From Aquila chrysaetos chrysaetos (taxonomy: Eukaryota; Chordata; Aves; Accipitriformes; Accipitridae): 64,000 bases of DNA. The notes below the pieces were generated by a model, which saw only the letters and a list, made by a program, of their open reading frames with translations, did not search any database and was not told the origin of the DNA. The translations under genes and the position numbers were made by a program. Positions 1-13,600 of the stretch are shown here, piece after piece; the stretch's first letter is position 1; every line of letters starts with the position of its first letter. Location of the stretch: the NCBI RefSeq assembly GCF_900496995.4, contig NC_044014.1, positions 8,837,001 to 8,901,000 of the forward strand. Direction: 5' to 3'.

Positions 1-3000
1 TACTTCCTTCTCATCAGCAAGCCAAAATAAATAATTTTGCACTAAAATTTAAGAAAACTCAAAGAAAGACCCCACCCCACACACCTACTTTTTCTCTTTG
101 GTTATGCACTGTATTAAGTTCAGTGTAACTCACTGCTTAGGCTTCCTGAAGTAGGACACCTTAGTAAGACACCACTGTACCTCCCAGGCTATCCTAAAAA
201 GTAGATGAGGCCTTTTGTCTTTTTAAAGCTTCCTCTTCTAAACCAAGTTGTCTCCAAAATAAAACGACCAAAAAACCCTCCAAAGTCCTCCCCCCTTAAA
301 CAGTGGGCTTTCTTGCTTCATATACCTGTTCCCCATGCAGCCACAAGTTCTCAAGTCCCATGGCCAACACCTCCCATAGCAACCAGATTTTATCAGTAGT
401 AACTATTTGCTGCTATCAAGGCTAAGGTAAAAGGCAAAACAAGAGAAGGACTAGGTGGTGGGAAAGCCTGCTGAAAGAAAAGACCGATCCAGTGGAAAAA
501 TGGGCCATGCTAGGGGAAGATGAGCCTTTCACACTGCATACAGGAGTTTGTCTTCCCTGTTTTCTTTGTCCTTTCCCTATATCTGGGTGGCTTCCTAAGG
601 GTTAAGCCATCTTTGATAGCAGGAAGGTAAAACTGTCCTAAATGTCTTCAGAAATCTGCTTGCCTATTAGTAGTTCCCTAGTGACAATGTAAAGAAAATC
701 AAACACCAGGCTTCACATCTTGAGCAAGCCTGGTTATACATATTTAATAAAAGGAAACATACTATAAGATAAAAATGGGTGTCCATGGAAACTGCATATC
801 TATCTTTAAGGAAAAAAAACCAACCATCCCACATTAAATTTTATGTATTTCTTTCTTTCACATACACTCTCCCTCTACCAGTTTTGGTGTTATGTATTGA
901 CTGTCAGAGATCTTCACTGCCTGACTGTTATTTTCACATCACCGGGATGATCTCAGCATTGTACAGCTCTGAGATCTGTCGTGTACTGTACACAGCTTGG
1001 ACTGCACATAGGCTTGTCTGCACCAGCCAAACATGGGCTGCAACAAAGCGCTGGGCAGGATGGCTTGCCCCTAGGATTTAGAGCTCTTTGGTAATTTTTT
1101 GTAAGGGGTTAGATGAGGGGAAACAAAACAAAACAAAACGGGCAAGACAGAAGCAGTCTGTGCTCTGCAAAAAAGAGGGGGGGGGAGCTGTGTTCCCAGC
1201 TCTCACTGCTCCCTGTCCTCACACTCTGCAGGTACAAGTGAGAGATGAGAAATATGGGTGTATATCTCCCCATGGGGACATGGGGATCATCCATGGGTGA
1301 TTTTCGGAGGCTACCTTGAGCCCATGCTGCTGTAACAGTCCAAAGCTACGACCAGCAGCTGTCCTAGTGCTTTATAAGGGGTAGCTGAACTGCAGCTCTG
1401 AAAGCTGGGGTTCAAGCTCTGGACAGTGTAGAGCACAGTGGCAGAGATCAACAAACACTGAATCATCTTGTGGTTCTCTCAGCTCCAGCCACCACAGCAG
1501 TGCTCAGCATCAAGAAGTGCTCAATAAGCCTCTTTGTTTGCAGCACCAGCTGCTAGGCGCTATGAAGAAAGCTGCAGTAAGCAGTGGCTTGCAAGAGATG
1601 CATGTGCAGAGACAGACAGCAAAAGGGCTCTGTTACTATTAGCATAGGATGTACAATCAAATTTTTTATCAAAATGAAGGCAATAGTTGGCTTCCTCAAC
1701 GTTTCACCTTTAGCAAACGGGCAAATATGCCAACTCTACCAGCAGCTCTGGGAAAACGGCGAGATGTACACAGTGGGCCATACTGAGTGACACACAAAGG
1801 CACCACCCAATTGGTGGTGATAGCAGAGGTCACCATGGAAAACTTGACCTCCTCCAATCTGTTTCCACATGGAGTCCCATTGTATAAATTGCCTTAGCAC
1901 TCAGCAACTTTGAGGATCGGGACCCTACCAAAGAAAAGCCTGTGGCAGGATTGTGAGCTATCACCTTATTACCATTGTTTCCAATAGAGTCACCATTTTC
2001 TCCTCTTCAGTAACTAGGCAATTAAACTCAGTCCCCACTGCATTTTTTTTAATAGCAGTGAAGAATTTCCACAGTGGGATCAGACATTTAAACAAAGAGC
2101 AGCAGTTTCCCACCTCACTCTGCAGAACACTGACAAACCCAACCTCCATCCTCCTCCTCTCCACATCTCTGCACACATTCGTTCTGTAACTGCTGCCTTT
2201 TCATTTAACTTGCTCTTAGGGAAAGACTTCCCAAAGGTTTTAGTTGCCCAATTACTAGACAAACATAACCACACACAGCTAAGCTAATGCAAATAGATTC
2301 TCTGCTCCTTCATCCAGTACACTTGCTTCAGGCTTTACTATGCATTCATAAGCAAATTCTGTTTCCTCCCTCCTTCCCTCCAGTGTTCATCTTGAACTAG
2401 AGAGAAGCTTTTATCCTGTTCCCTTGTTATCATACCGAGCATCCATAAATTCATTCCTCTGCTTGAATGTCCTCACATTCCTGAAACTAGGCACCTGCAA
2501 AGCCTGCAGGTTGAATGAAGGTCCACTCCTGCTGGTAGAGTCGTTCAGGAACAGACCTACAAGCCCATGCAGCCACGCAGAGGCTCCCTGGCATTGTCCA
2601 GATCGTCCTGTTGTAGTGCTCCCATTTGTGCAGTTCACATCTCTGACTTCCCATACCCTTGCTCAACAGTACTCTAAGTTTTTGGAAAGATCTGAAAGAC
2701 TGATTGCACAAGTGGAGGGGCGTCCAAGAATGGGAAGTAGCCACAGAATCAGTCTCAGGTGCAAGCTTCACATGGTCACAGTCACTATCCACAGCGTTTT
2801 CAGTCTAAAGACAAGGTGTGCTCCTAGACCTCGGTTTCACAAGTAGTACTTTTTGAACACGTGTGGGGATTAGAGTGCATGAGTAGCTCAGGTACCGCTG
2901 TACTCCTCCTGCCAAGCAGAGCACGCTGTTGGACTCACCAGAGAATGACAGCCTTGATCCATGGCCTTGCCTCAAGAGTTTGCACAGCTTGAGGGTTATC

Positions 3001-4875
3001 GACAGTCTCCTAACGTACGAGGAGGCCCACAGAGTACAGGAATGCGAGTGAAGTGGGCCGACGCAGCCGATAGCCCGGTCCTGGAGGTCGTGGTGCAGGG
3101 GGAACAAGCAGCACCTCTAGAGGAATGCCGACACCGGCCCTCAGTGAGGGCAGGGTTTCTGGTCATAGAAGTAAATATGAGTCAGCAGAGGAAAAAGCAC
3201 AATCACGTTTCTGATGAGAGCTAGCAGTCTTCCTCTCCTGGCTCTTCCTTCTCCGTTGTAGGTGGTCCCATGCATTAGGCATGGGACCCCCCACAGGCCC
3301 CAGACACTGGCCTATCCCAGGACCTGATGAGTCCTGGCAACCTATGGGGAACAGGTGATTAAATGCTTCTATTAAGCTTACAATACCGGTTATGCTTAAG
3401 TTAACATGAGAGGTAAGGAGGATGGATGGCAGGAGAAAGGGAAGAACTGCACTACGCGGTCAGCAGCAAGGCTACGACGACACACATGAAGCTTCTGGGA
3501 ATCCAGAATTTTGAACTATGGGTTGGCAGACACCTCATTCCACTTACTATTCCATTTGCTCTTTTTTGTCGTCTCTTTTGTTCCCAGCACCAAGCTCTTT
3601 CTATGTGACTTGCCAGGGTTACATACTAAATATATTTCTTCCTGTCAGGGTAAGAAATGGGTTAAGTAAGCTTAGAAGTGGGTTTGTTCTCCAACTAGCA
3701 TCTCTGTGCCCTAATAAAGTCAGATAACTGTATTACTGGGGTAGCTTGAAAACAGACAAAATCTGCTTTCTCTTTTTGCTAAATCCACAGCTAAATGATT
3801 TTTGAGGGGGATGTTTTCATGGGAGATAAAAGACTAAAATCAATGATAGGACTGTCTGAAGACTGAAGTTTCATTTTATCTCCACAAAAAATCAGGAGTC
3901 AGCTATTCCAGTCGCTCTCTATTAAGTTTTCGTTCAAAAATGTCACTTGTACTCATAGCAGTGCTGAAAAGATTATTTATCTGAATCCAACTGTAGCATA
4001 AAGATTCTCTTGGAATCTTTTGTTTATCGAATTGGATAAGCACACGTAAGTAACGCTGTTTATTACAAGAAAGGACTTGGAGGTGATAAGAAACCCAAAC
4101 TATGATATGTGACAGAAATTAATAACAGTAATCATAAATGGTTATGAGAATGGTGTGAGGTCTAATGATAACACATACATACACTTAGATATCAATCTGT
4201 GGTTTAGGGAATTTAGGAGAAAAGTACCTGACAGTCCAAAAAGGAAAATTACCATCTCTTCCAAACGCTTTTCAAGAACCGCAACAGCAGTTTAATGCTC
4301 TAAATTATGAACTTTACTGTCTAACTGTGGTGATGGGTCTGCATCACACCTAAGTCTATATAAGAACTTTGAGAAGGGAGAGAGCAGTACAAGATGGGAG
4401 TTAAAGATTCCACAATCTAAAGGGATGCATATTACATTGTTTTACCTTCCTGATTGTACACTACTGTGACATCTTTTCCAGAAACACCAGCTCCTATAAA
4501 ATGCCATCAAAGACTTGGTTTTGGCCCAGGTAACCATGCAGACAGCTGGCAATGGTTCCTCAGTTCCTGATCTATCTGGCCACTAGACCCAAAGAAGAGC
4601 TAACAAGTGTTAGGCAACATGGTTGTCTACAGTAATTGGGTGACTAGAATTGATGGTCCTTGGTGTGCTAGTCCTAAAATCCTAATTTTCCAATCAGTCT
4701 TCCTTTGCAACCGGCTCTGTCTAGAGACTCCTGCAAGAGGAATTAGGATTAACTATTTCTTTCTAGACACTATACTCTTTAAACACAGATCTAGCTGTAA
4801 AGCGCAACTAAGTAGAAATGAACCCCTGCTCATTTTCTCTTTGCAACTAACTTCTTTTATAAAGAACTTAATCTC
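1..4875. other. Gene-free AT-rich DNA
   Basis: All ORFs here are short, lack recognisable domains, and overlap others on the opposite strand. I see no exon with convincing splice sites, no RNA gene and no recognisable transposon. The only compositional oddity is the CpG-rich patch at 2998-3142, listed separately. A run of simple AAAAC units lies near 1122-1138. Confidence 0.6.
2998..3142. other. Small CpG-rich island
   Basis: About eleven CpG dinucleotides fall within roughly 145 bases, in otherwise CpG-poor surroundings; the densest part is around 3057-3078. Both strands have an open frame across it (87 codons plus, 100 codons minus), but neither product is recognisable, and GC-rich DNA tends to lack stops by chance. 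It could be a small regulatory element, a young insertion of unknown type, or part of an unannotated exon. The sequence shows only the composition. Confidence 0.4.
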
Positions 4876-5014
4876 CAGTTCAGCTAAGCCTTTAATTGTG
4901 TGCTTAACTTTAAGTATGTGCTTAATGTCAATGGGACATATGGGTAAGTATGAAACTGTGTATTTCGTTGAATAGAATAAGTTACCTCAAACATTTAAAT
5001 GTTTTGCTGAACTG
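4876..5014. repeat. Ancient palindromic interspersed repeat (amniote type)
   Basis: The ends form a perfect 9-bp inverted repeat (CAGTTCAGC at 4876-4884, GCTGAACTG at 5006-5014). Inside lie a GTGCTTAACTTTAAGTATGTG-like arm and a central TGTCAATGGGAC. From memory, this matches the pattern of a widespread palindromic amniote repeat in which GTGCTTAACTTTAAG units flank a CAATGGGAC centre and the edges read TTTGCTGAA. I do not recall its database name with certainty. The right arm is much more decayed than the left. It has no coding capacity and resembles a non-autonomous DNA-transposon-like or exapted element. Confidence 0.45.
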
Positions 5015-6689
5015 AGGCCCTGCCAAATAGAAAAAGAAAAAGCATTTAAAGGGATATTGAAAAGAAATAGGTTCCTAGCATCAGTTGGTAGAACTAGTAT
5101 TTTAAGTTTTTTCTCCTCATTGGTATAATTATATCAATAACTCATTTCTTTTCATCCTAAAAGGAAGGATTTCTTTGAATGTTAATTGAAATGTGGGAGC
5201 TTAAACTAAATAACTGAACTCTTTGCTTTTGGGTGTCTTTGATCAGAATGTCAAAGATACTCGGATAATTATTTCTATTACATCAGTGCTCAAGACCTTG
5301 CCATTAAAATATATATACATATCCTCTCATCCTCACTGCACTTCTAGGATTACTACATTCCTGTAGGTATTCAGCCAGAAAAATGATTAGGCGAGTATCA
5401 CGCATAACAATGTGATAAACCCAACATATGCACTCACTAGAATTTCAGGGTTGTTGTGACGGTACCCTGCTGAGATCCTTGCCCCTAGTTTATATACATT
5501 CTTGTTACCTAGCAGTGTTAATAATGGTTCTAAAGCAAGAGGAGAGGTATGAAATGATAAACTCCCTCTTGTTGCTGCTCCCATTCTTGAGTCCAGGGTA
5601 TTTATCTTCCACGAGTTTCTGTACTTAAGCACTTTCTTTCACAAGTAGTTCGGTCATTGCATTTACCATCATTTGCTCTGAAACGGACGCTACCCTGAAT
5701 CATCTGAGGTGAGCAGTTTTTGAAAAGCTATACCTGGTAGACAAAAGCAGTCTGCCTTTTGGCAGCTCTCTTTCCTTTTCTGTCCCTGAGCTCACCCTGT
5801 AGCAGAATGAGGTGTTACCCTGTAAAAAAGAATAAATGCTACATGCAGGAAGAGTGTTTCTCTTCTCTCTTGCCTTATCCAAATGTGTTCTACTCTTGTC
5901 TGTCCTATTGCTATTGCATCACATTCAGCCTCTACTTGTCCTCTAAATCTTGCCAGAATCTACATTTTTGCCTCTTCAGCTGAAATTAATGACCACACCT
6001 ATTCATCCTTCTGACATGTCTGTTCTCATTACTCCTTCATCCTTTGACTCTTTCTGGTGTCATTATCATACTAATATCTTTTACCTTGTGTGTCTTCAGC
6101 AATGGGAGCAGTTCTTTCGCATGACTTGGTACAGAGCATTACTAAAGAGTCAAACATTTTCTAATGCCTCACTAATATTTTTCTTCATTTCTTTCACATG
6201 ACAAGCCACAGAAATATAGAGCAGTGATACCAGTATTTCAAAAAATGTCTCATCAAAACTCTTATCTAATGGCTATAGTTTTATGTCACGATCTTGGCTA
6301 CATTTCAGTGGTAAAAAGAGAAAGTCAGTGGCAAGTTAAAAAGGGCAATAAACAAGATGTATCTTAAGCGATATGCCAATAATTATGCTATAACTGCATT
6401 CAATTCTTAGTGCCTTACCTTCCCAGTTTGGTTTTTTCCTTTGGCATTTTGGGACAGCTTAGACAGCTAACAGAATCTCATGTCACTGCTCTTCTGGTTT
6501 CCCTTTTAAATTCTGATGCATAATATTTGGGTTGCAGCTACCACTAGAGGTTTCTTATTTCTTTTAAACACTTCTCTTGGAGATTTAAATGAATCAAGCA
6601 CATATTCCTATAGGTCTTTCATTTTGTAAACATTTTCTTCTTCAAACAAAAATCTGCATTCTGGGTCATATTTGGAGATTTGTAATGTC
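5015..6689. other. Gene-free DNA
   Basis: Only short unsupported ORFs occur. The part between about 5700 and 6200 is pyrimidine-rich on the plus strand, which explains its open frames. I see no transposon boundaries, RNA gene or exon here. Confidence 0.55.
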
Positions 6690-7124
6690 TCTTTAATGGA
6701 TTGTAAAACCAAAGGGATTGTTACGATAATCTATTTTAAATTAACTTCTGTTTAAACAATAGTACATTTTTCAAAAAGATAATCAGAGGGGGAAGATACA
6801 TTCTGATCCTAGGTAAATTGTTCTGGTAATCAATTACCCTCAGTTTTAAAACATTGTGTGGTTTATTTAAAGTCCATATTTGTTTAGCTCCAGCTTCCAT
6901 CCACTAGATACTGATACCCTTTTTAGTGATGTATTCACACTTCTTCACAATCATAAAATAGCTATTTTACATAGATATTGAAGACTGGTATCAATACACC
7001 TATTAACATACTCTTAGATAAATTAGGTAGATTACTTTTCATAAATCACATGTTATTGGAATTTTTTACCACAGGCTCAGAATCATTCTTTTGTTCCTCT
7101 CTGAACCTTTTCTGTTTTTCAGTT

Positions 7125-7158
<34 letters not shown>

Positions 7159-7690
7159 GGGTGAAAACAAGACCTCGACAGAGAACACTAGCAATTATCT
7201 CAGTCATACCATGAACTCATCTCCCTCCTGCTTGACATTCACTGCCTACCCATTCAAAGCTAATGTTTTTCTCTTAGCCATTATATTGAACAGGGAGCTC
7301 ATATTCAGACACTACCTATCACAAACTCTAAATCTTCATCAGTATGACTGTATTTCAAGGGTATTTTTCTGCTATTCTGTACGTGTGATTGGAATTTTTT
7401 GTTCCCAGGCATATGACTTTGTATTTGACTGTATCAAAATGCATATTGTTCAGATGAGCTCACCTTACGGAATGATGCAAATCCAGAATATAGAAATGAT
7501 CTGTCCTGTCATTATTTACCACTCCACTAATTTTTATGTCATCTGCAATATTTACCAGCAGAGATTTTATATTTTCTTCCAGATCATTGCTAAAGAATAA
7601 CTAGCATTAGGCCAAGAACAGATTACTGCAAATGTCTCCATAGGATGCAGATTTTCAATCACAGTCCTTTTGAAGTCTATCTACTAAATA
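6690..7690 (-). mobile_element. Old CR1 LINE fragment (RT domain to 3' end), decayed
   Basis: Read on the minus strand, this is a CR1-type ORF2 remnant. The clearest part is 7480-7620, where the reverse complement encodes an IADDIKISGVVNN-like stretch, the CR1 form of the catalytic FADDTKI motif. The ADD codons lie at 7538-7546, preceded by a segment like the ND(L)EE linker. Further along the element (7080-7120) comes a KRKVQR-like stretch. The 3' part (about 6693-6960) keeps the order typical of old amniote CR1 tails: a GGGTAATTGATTACCAGAACAATTT-like run, then an AACAGAAGTTAAT-like run, then the terminal CCCTTTGG...AATCCAT segment near 6692-6715. Many substitutions, frame breaks and a 30-base T tract interrupt it. 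The 5' limit is approximate. It is clearly older than the CR1 copies at 27.7 and 57 kb. Confidence 0.65.
7126..7155. repeat. Poly(T) tract, 30 bases
   Basis: An uninterrupted run of 30 T lies inside the old minus-strand CR1. On the element's own strand it is poly(A), with an A-rich segment beside it. It may be a local expansion of that A-rich stretch or the tail of a small inserted retrocopy, but no flanking duplication is evident. Confidence 0.9.
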
Positions 7691-10600
7691 CATCTTTCAG
7701 TCAAAGCATAAAGGGGTTTGGAATAAGCTCTATATACACTGTAAAATGGTAGAGAAAGGTTAAGCTGTTTTAAACAATAAAAATCTAGCTGACCAGGCAA
7801 TAGATTGGAAGCTATTGTTGCCATCTAATAACATTTTAGACTATCCAGTCATAAAGTTTGAAAATCATCATGGGAATAAATACAGAACCACATATAGTGC
7901 AACTAGAAGAAATCCAGTCCCTTAGAAATAATGCCAGACAGCTTTCTCCTTCAAAGACATTAATCTGAGTAGCTTTGCGATAAATACGATATGATAATAT
8001 TCAGTAAAAGAACTTTTAATATCCTACGTATTGGATAGAGAGAGGCATCTGCCTACTTTGTCCCCAAAATAAAAGCAAAACCTGGAAAGCACTTTGACTC
8101 TGGAAGGGATGCACAGAGGCAGCACTATATATGCATCTCTCATCTCAGGAATGGACAAATATATATGGTAGCATCACAATAACCTAATTCTGTCCTTTCT
8201 TTTTCTTAGTCAGCACAGTACACAGTAATCTCACATGAGCCTGCGTCTTGCAAGTATGTAGGGTTTTGGCAGAACTGTCACTTCCCTTACAATACAATGC
8301 ATTTTGGGCTTGGATTCGTTATTAAAGAAATAGTATTTGTCTAGGATTAGTCAGTCCAAATGCAACACTTTAAGTTTAATTTTTAGTGATTTATCTGGGT
8401 CATATATCAGTATGTGATATACAACAAAACTGTATATTTATCTAATCTTGTAGTAGGAGGGATACAATTATTATTGCAAAATGGGAATAACTCTAATAAA
8501 CTAGAAATCGTGTTTCCTCTGGCTTGGACACGACTAGTTAGGAATAATATTCCACTGAAAAAAATAATTGTCAAAGGTTTTGTGTGGATTTCAAAACTGC
8601 TTGCCAAGAAAGACCTCTATTTCCACTCCTCCAGCCTTCCAGGACCAAGACTCCAGTCTCACCTTATTATTCAAGAAATTAAAATACTCTAGATTCTTAT
8701 TGCTTTCTATTTTCAGCACTTCAAATGGACAAAGAAATACTATTTCACTTTTTGGCTTTGCTGTAGTTTAGTCAAATAGCTGTGGTTTGTCTTGCTTGTT
8801 ACTACGATCTGTTTGCCACAGTCCAGACAAATAAATATGCTATCATGTTATTGTTAACAGAGAGGTCAAAACTTGCTCTTTGTCTTGGTCATCTGCATTG
8901 ATGTCGGGCTCTGTCATAATGCATATTAAATGGGGATTGAAGGTCTAAGCCTTTGGACCTTACCACTGTAGTTTTGTTCAGAAACTCCTGATGTCTTAAT
9001 AGGTTAGCCAGATGTGATATTTCTCCCCTCTTCTATTTTTACTTGATGTTACAGGATTTGGTAATCTATATGGTGAAAAGGAAAATACAGCATTCGCAAC
9101 AGCTCTTTCCTTCCCGTATGCTGTACATCTGAAGGAAACTAATGTCATGAATAAAACCATTTGAAATGTGACTTCATAGTCTCCCGGTTTTAAATATTAC
9201 AGACTTTCTTAATGCCAATAACACAAAGTAGGTATTTAAAGTATTCTTCAGCTTTACAAGCTCTTACTATGTTAAATATTTTTACTTATGGCATAATATA
9301 TGTTTTAACAACTCTAGCATGTGTAAACCATTTTATAGCCCTGGGCTTCATGGAATTAATAGAGGTTTAAAGGTAATAAGGCTCATCTATTTTATGAAGG
9401 GGATGAGCTACCTTGACATGCTCATATTTTGCGGGTACTAGAGTTTCCAAGTGCAAATAGAATTAGACAGATGGGGTGGAACTGGTACGAAAACTGACTG
9501 AGTTTAGTCACATGAATTGGATTTTCTAAAAGTGGAAACATGAAATCACCCTTTCATTATCCTTGCATCTGACAAAATACATTATCATATGTTTTTGCTT
9601 GAACAGTGTAAAGACCGTTCAAAACAGATACAATTGCAAATCAGGAAAGATCACACTTACGTGGAGCCCTGACAATGTGATCTCATCAAGCTAGAACTTG
9701 AAATTGCAAGTGTCACTTCAGATAAGATCAGAGAATGCTTCCTGTCCCAATGATGTGACATTATCAGGTTTGAGACTGTAGCAAAGGCACATGCACAATT
9801 TTGTGAACTAACAAGGCAGATTGAGAACACACTGGTTGGCAGGATATTTTAGATCCTGAGATTGCCTTGAGCTGGGCATAATTACAGCTCATTTTTTGCA
9901 CATGGGAGAGCCATCTCGAAGACGAAAAGAGCAGGGTACTCACTGAAGAAAGAAAAATGTTGATCTTTCAATTAGCATAAGTTCAAGCATCTGAACTGTG
10001 TTTCACAGTGTACGGACAGCTTTTGAGTGAAAAAAAGCCATCTTCTACAGGAAACTCTTAGACAGCTGTGCTTCCATTTGCACAGGAATCATTTAACATA
10101 GGGAATTCTACTTTTAGCTATGGTGTGTTTAAGCTTGCTTAAAAAAAAAAACCCTATAGAAAATAGAGAGTTTGCTGCTATTAAATTGCATAAAGTTCAT
10201 TCACCCTTAAGATAGGTCATTAGGAATTTTTTAGCAGGATTTTTCGGTTGATTTGGACTCCTGAACTACAAAATAAACACAGTGATTCACAGTCAGAAAG
10301 GAAGAAGGGCAAGATGGCAGGAAGCCATTTCGATTTCTTGGCTTTCTGCATATTTTTGGCGTTTAGAGCTTAGTACACAGCACTTCGCCAGGAACCGATT
10401 CAGAACTAGAAGTTAGGTACCAGTCCAAAACAGAATTCATGCATTAAAAGCAGTAATTGGGAAGATGCTGGAGGTCACATGGGAATTAGCAATCTGAGAG
10501 TGTTTCCTAACACTAAAAACCTCAAAGCCATTAAATGCCTCTCCTTCTGATCTGGAAATTCCTTAGCACCTACAATTTGCCTTTAATTGAACAGGTGCCA

Positions 10601-13600
10601 AAATACTGCTTATACAGGAAGACCAACTTTTTGGACTTAGGTGTCCTTAATGGCTTTAACTCTGTTCAGATGGCTGAAGACCCTTGGAAGCCAAGGCTTG
10701 GGAGCACCTCCATCTGTTGAAACCACAGGAGTAGAAGATGCACATTGGTACTGTTTGCATGGTGGAAGACACGAAATCTATCTTGGTAAAGCAGCTGGAG
10801 GAGGCAGAACCGTGAAGTGCTTTTGCTTCAGTGCTATAAATAAATCTACTTAGGAATAAAACACTATTTTATCAAGCATATACATGGTCTACTTGGAAAC
10901 CATGTGATTTCACGTAGCATGGGCTGCAGCATTTCAAATACTAATTCCATGAGCACAAGATTACAGAAGGTCACTTTGGCCAAGGAATGCATGTAGTGTG
11001 ATACTAAAATAATTAAAAACTTAACATTTAAATGGAGAGCATCCTATCCCTCACAAAACCAGCATTTTTCTTCCAGTGACTACCCAACATATTAAGACCA
11101 CAACAATTGACAGCTCCTACGTGATTGACAAAACATGAAACTATAACATTAGTGCATAACTAAGAACAGTGGTGAATGCTTTTTAATATCATAACTCTTG
11201 TTCCAGCACCTCATTTTTGCACAAATGTTCACATCAGCTGGTGGAAAAAATACCACACGTTCTTCATCTTAACAAACTTTCTTGCATTGATTAACGCAGC
11301 ATTTTATGAGACTTGAAAGAACAAAGTTAAATGAACAAGAAGCGAAAACTTATGATGGATGTGTCCCTCATAGCATTTAGATCTTTTCCACTTGATTAAA
11401 AATTCCTAGTTCCTCTTCACTGAATTGTTTAGTTTTTTAGCAGTCTCTGTCCTGATTAAAACAAATTAGCATCAAAGATCCCCAGCTGAATGAGGAATCA
11501 TTAATTGAGAAACATGCAATGCTCCTTAATTACCTTAGAACAGTCAGAGAACAAATAATCTTAGGTTTCAAAGGGGTTTGCACGCACTGTGCACCGTGGG
11601 CTTATTCTCTGTGTCTGCTGGAATAAAAGTAGACTCGCTTATACCGTTGAGGGATATCAGTACAAGCCTCAGTAAACACATTGTAGATTGTTTATCTAAA
11701 GTGAAAAAAAAAAAATAGCAAGGTAATGGCTGACTGGAAGAGATAGATGTTTCAGTTTATTATGTTGATCATAGCTTTCAATTTGCTTTGCATATGCCAA
11801 CATTGACAGTGAAAGAATGAAAGCTGTTCGTTATTGATACAAATTTAAATACTTCTGGAGCTGGAGCGTTTTACTCAGAAGCACCTAACAAAATGTCAGA
11901 CACGTAGGTACAGAGAGTAACTGTGCAGCTTGAAATAGCAGACAAAAAGGCAACAAACTTTCATAAAACCTGGCTCAAAAGGAATCCAAGGAATATTTGC
12001 TATTCCTTGGTTGCTTGTTCTTTGGTACACAGTTCTTCTGACTTGTTTTTTTTAAGCTATGACTCAAATTCCACAGATCAGTTAGTGCCAGCCTTCATAG
12101 GAGAAGGAGTAACTGACTTTTTTAAGGGCACAATATACTTACTAATATGAATATCTTAACATTTGTTTTGCTTCACCAGCTGATAGAAGAAATCCTGCAG
12201 AAAAATGTCACTCAATAGCACTGAGTGTATTCCTGGAGCAGAGCTGTTATTTACATTGCTTTGGCACTAAGGTTAATCCAGCAAGTGTTGCTAACTTTGA
12301 AACTAGACAGCGAAATTAAACGCTGTGCAGAACTACCTGAGTTAGCTGGGAACAAGCTGGCTTGTACCAGTGCCAGTATCCTGTGCTCTCTCACTGAGCT
12401 AATTAGCTCTGCAGAGCAGTAAGCTATTAGCAGGGGTGCAGTACAGTGCTGATGCAGCTGTGCCCTTCTGGTACCCAGAGTAACTCACCTCGAGTTAGCT
12501 GGAGAGATCTGCACCATACTTCATTACGCTATATAAACCTATCCCTACAATCTTTGGCATACAAAACCCTGATGCAATGTAATACAATGCATGCAGTTGA
12601 CATAACAAGATGATCCCAATAAATATAAACACCATAGTAATAAATTTTAAAAAGAGTCCCAACACCACAGGAAAGCTTTGGGCTTGCTCCCAGTTCCTAT
12701 AAACCTGTGCCATTACTCTATCAACAATGAAATTTTGCTGACATACCTCAGAAGGGTGATTCTAAGATCCATTAAAGAACTTGATCTAAATATTACATTC
12801 TGTCCTTAGTACTCTGGCACCTGAAGGACAGGAGTGGCACATCCAGCCTCTTATGCTAAATCTAGTTTGCTTGACCGTGTTTCAGTCCACAGCCGTGAAT
12901 TTCTGTCTAACTGGAAGGCTGAAACTTTCAAAGATTTCAGTGGGGCTCATTCTTCTCCTAGACAACTAAGAATGGTACCCTCTCACAAAGCAACCCCCCC
13001 TTTTAGCTACAGTCTATGTAAAACTAGAAAGGAAAGTCAGAAAACTCCTCAAGCCCCTGGTGGACACCGCGCTCTTTATGCAGAAAGGTATCGTATATAT
13101 TTGCAAGCAAAAACACAGACCTTGAGCCAAACTAACACTTCTATAGGTGAGACACATATATATGTATGTGTGTGAGCACAAATGTACCATTTGGGGTAAT
13201 ATATGAGTTAGCACTTTATTTTGTCTCTCCTCCTGTGAAACAGAATTTCACCTGTACATCACACTTCTAACAATTAAGTGAGAAATCAGAAGGCAAAATG
13301 TCATGTTGTTTACTGGTTTTAAGTTTTACTTATTTAGAGTTTAGTGATGCCGGTTTTGTTGCTGTTGAAATCATAATCTGTATGGGTACAGCTTCTGATG
13401 CCCTTCCTGTTGGCCTTCATTTTTAGAGTCTATAAACCAAACTAGTTGATCTTCCCAGACAGCAAAACTACTGTTAGCACATTGCACTGTCACAGGAACA
13501 CAAATAAAGAAACCTTTGCAATTCTGGGTTGTTTGCCATCAAAGCAAGGTTTTGCAAAGCAGGCAAAAGCCAACCAAGCTTCAAAGCACTCCTTTTGGGT

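Noticed and set aside
7091..7600. A 169-codon plus-strand ORF with a poly-Phe stretch
   Set aside because: It is the antisense shadow of the old CR1 on the minus strand, and the Phe run is the poly(T) tract.
10520..10660. Possible relative of a dispersed repeat with CTTAGGTG and GCACCTA units
   Set aside because: Short motifs only, with no consistent order or boundaries.
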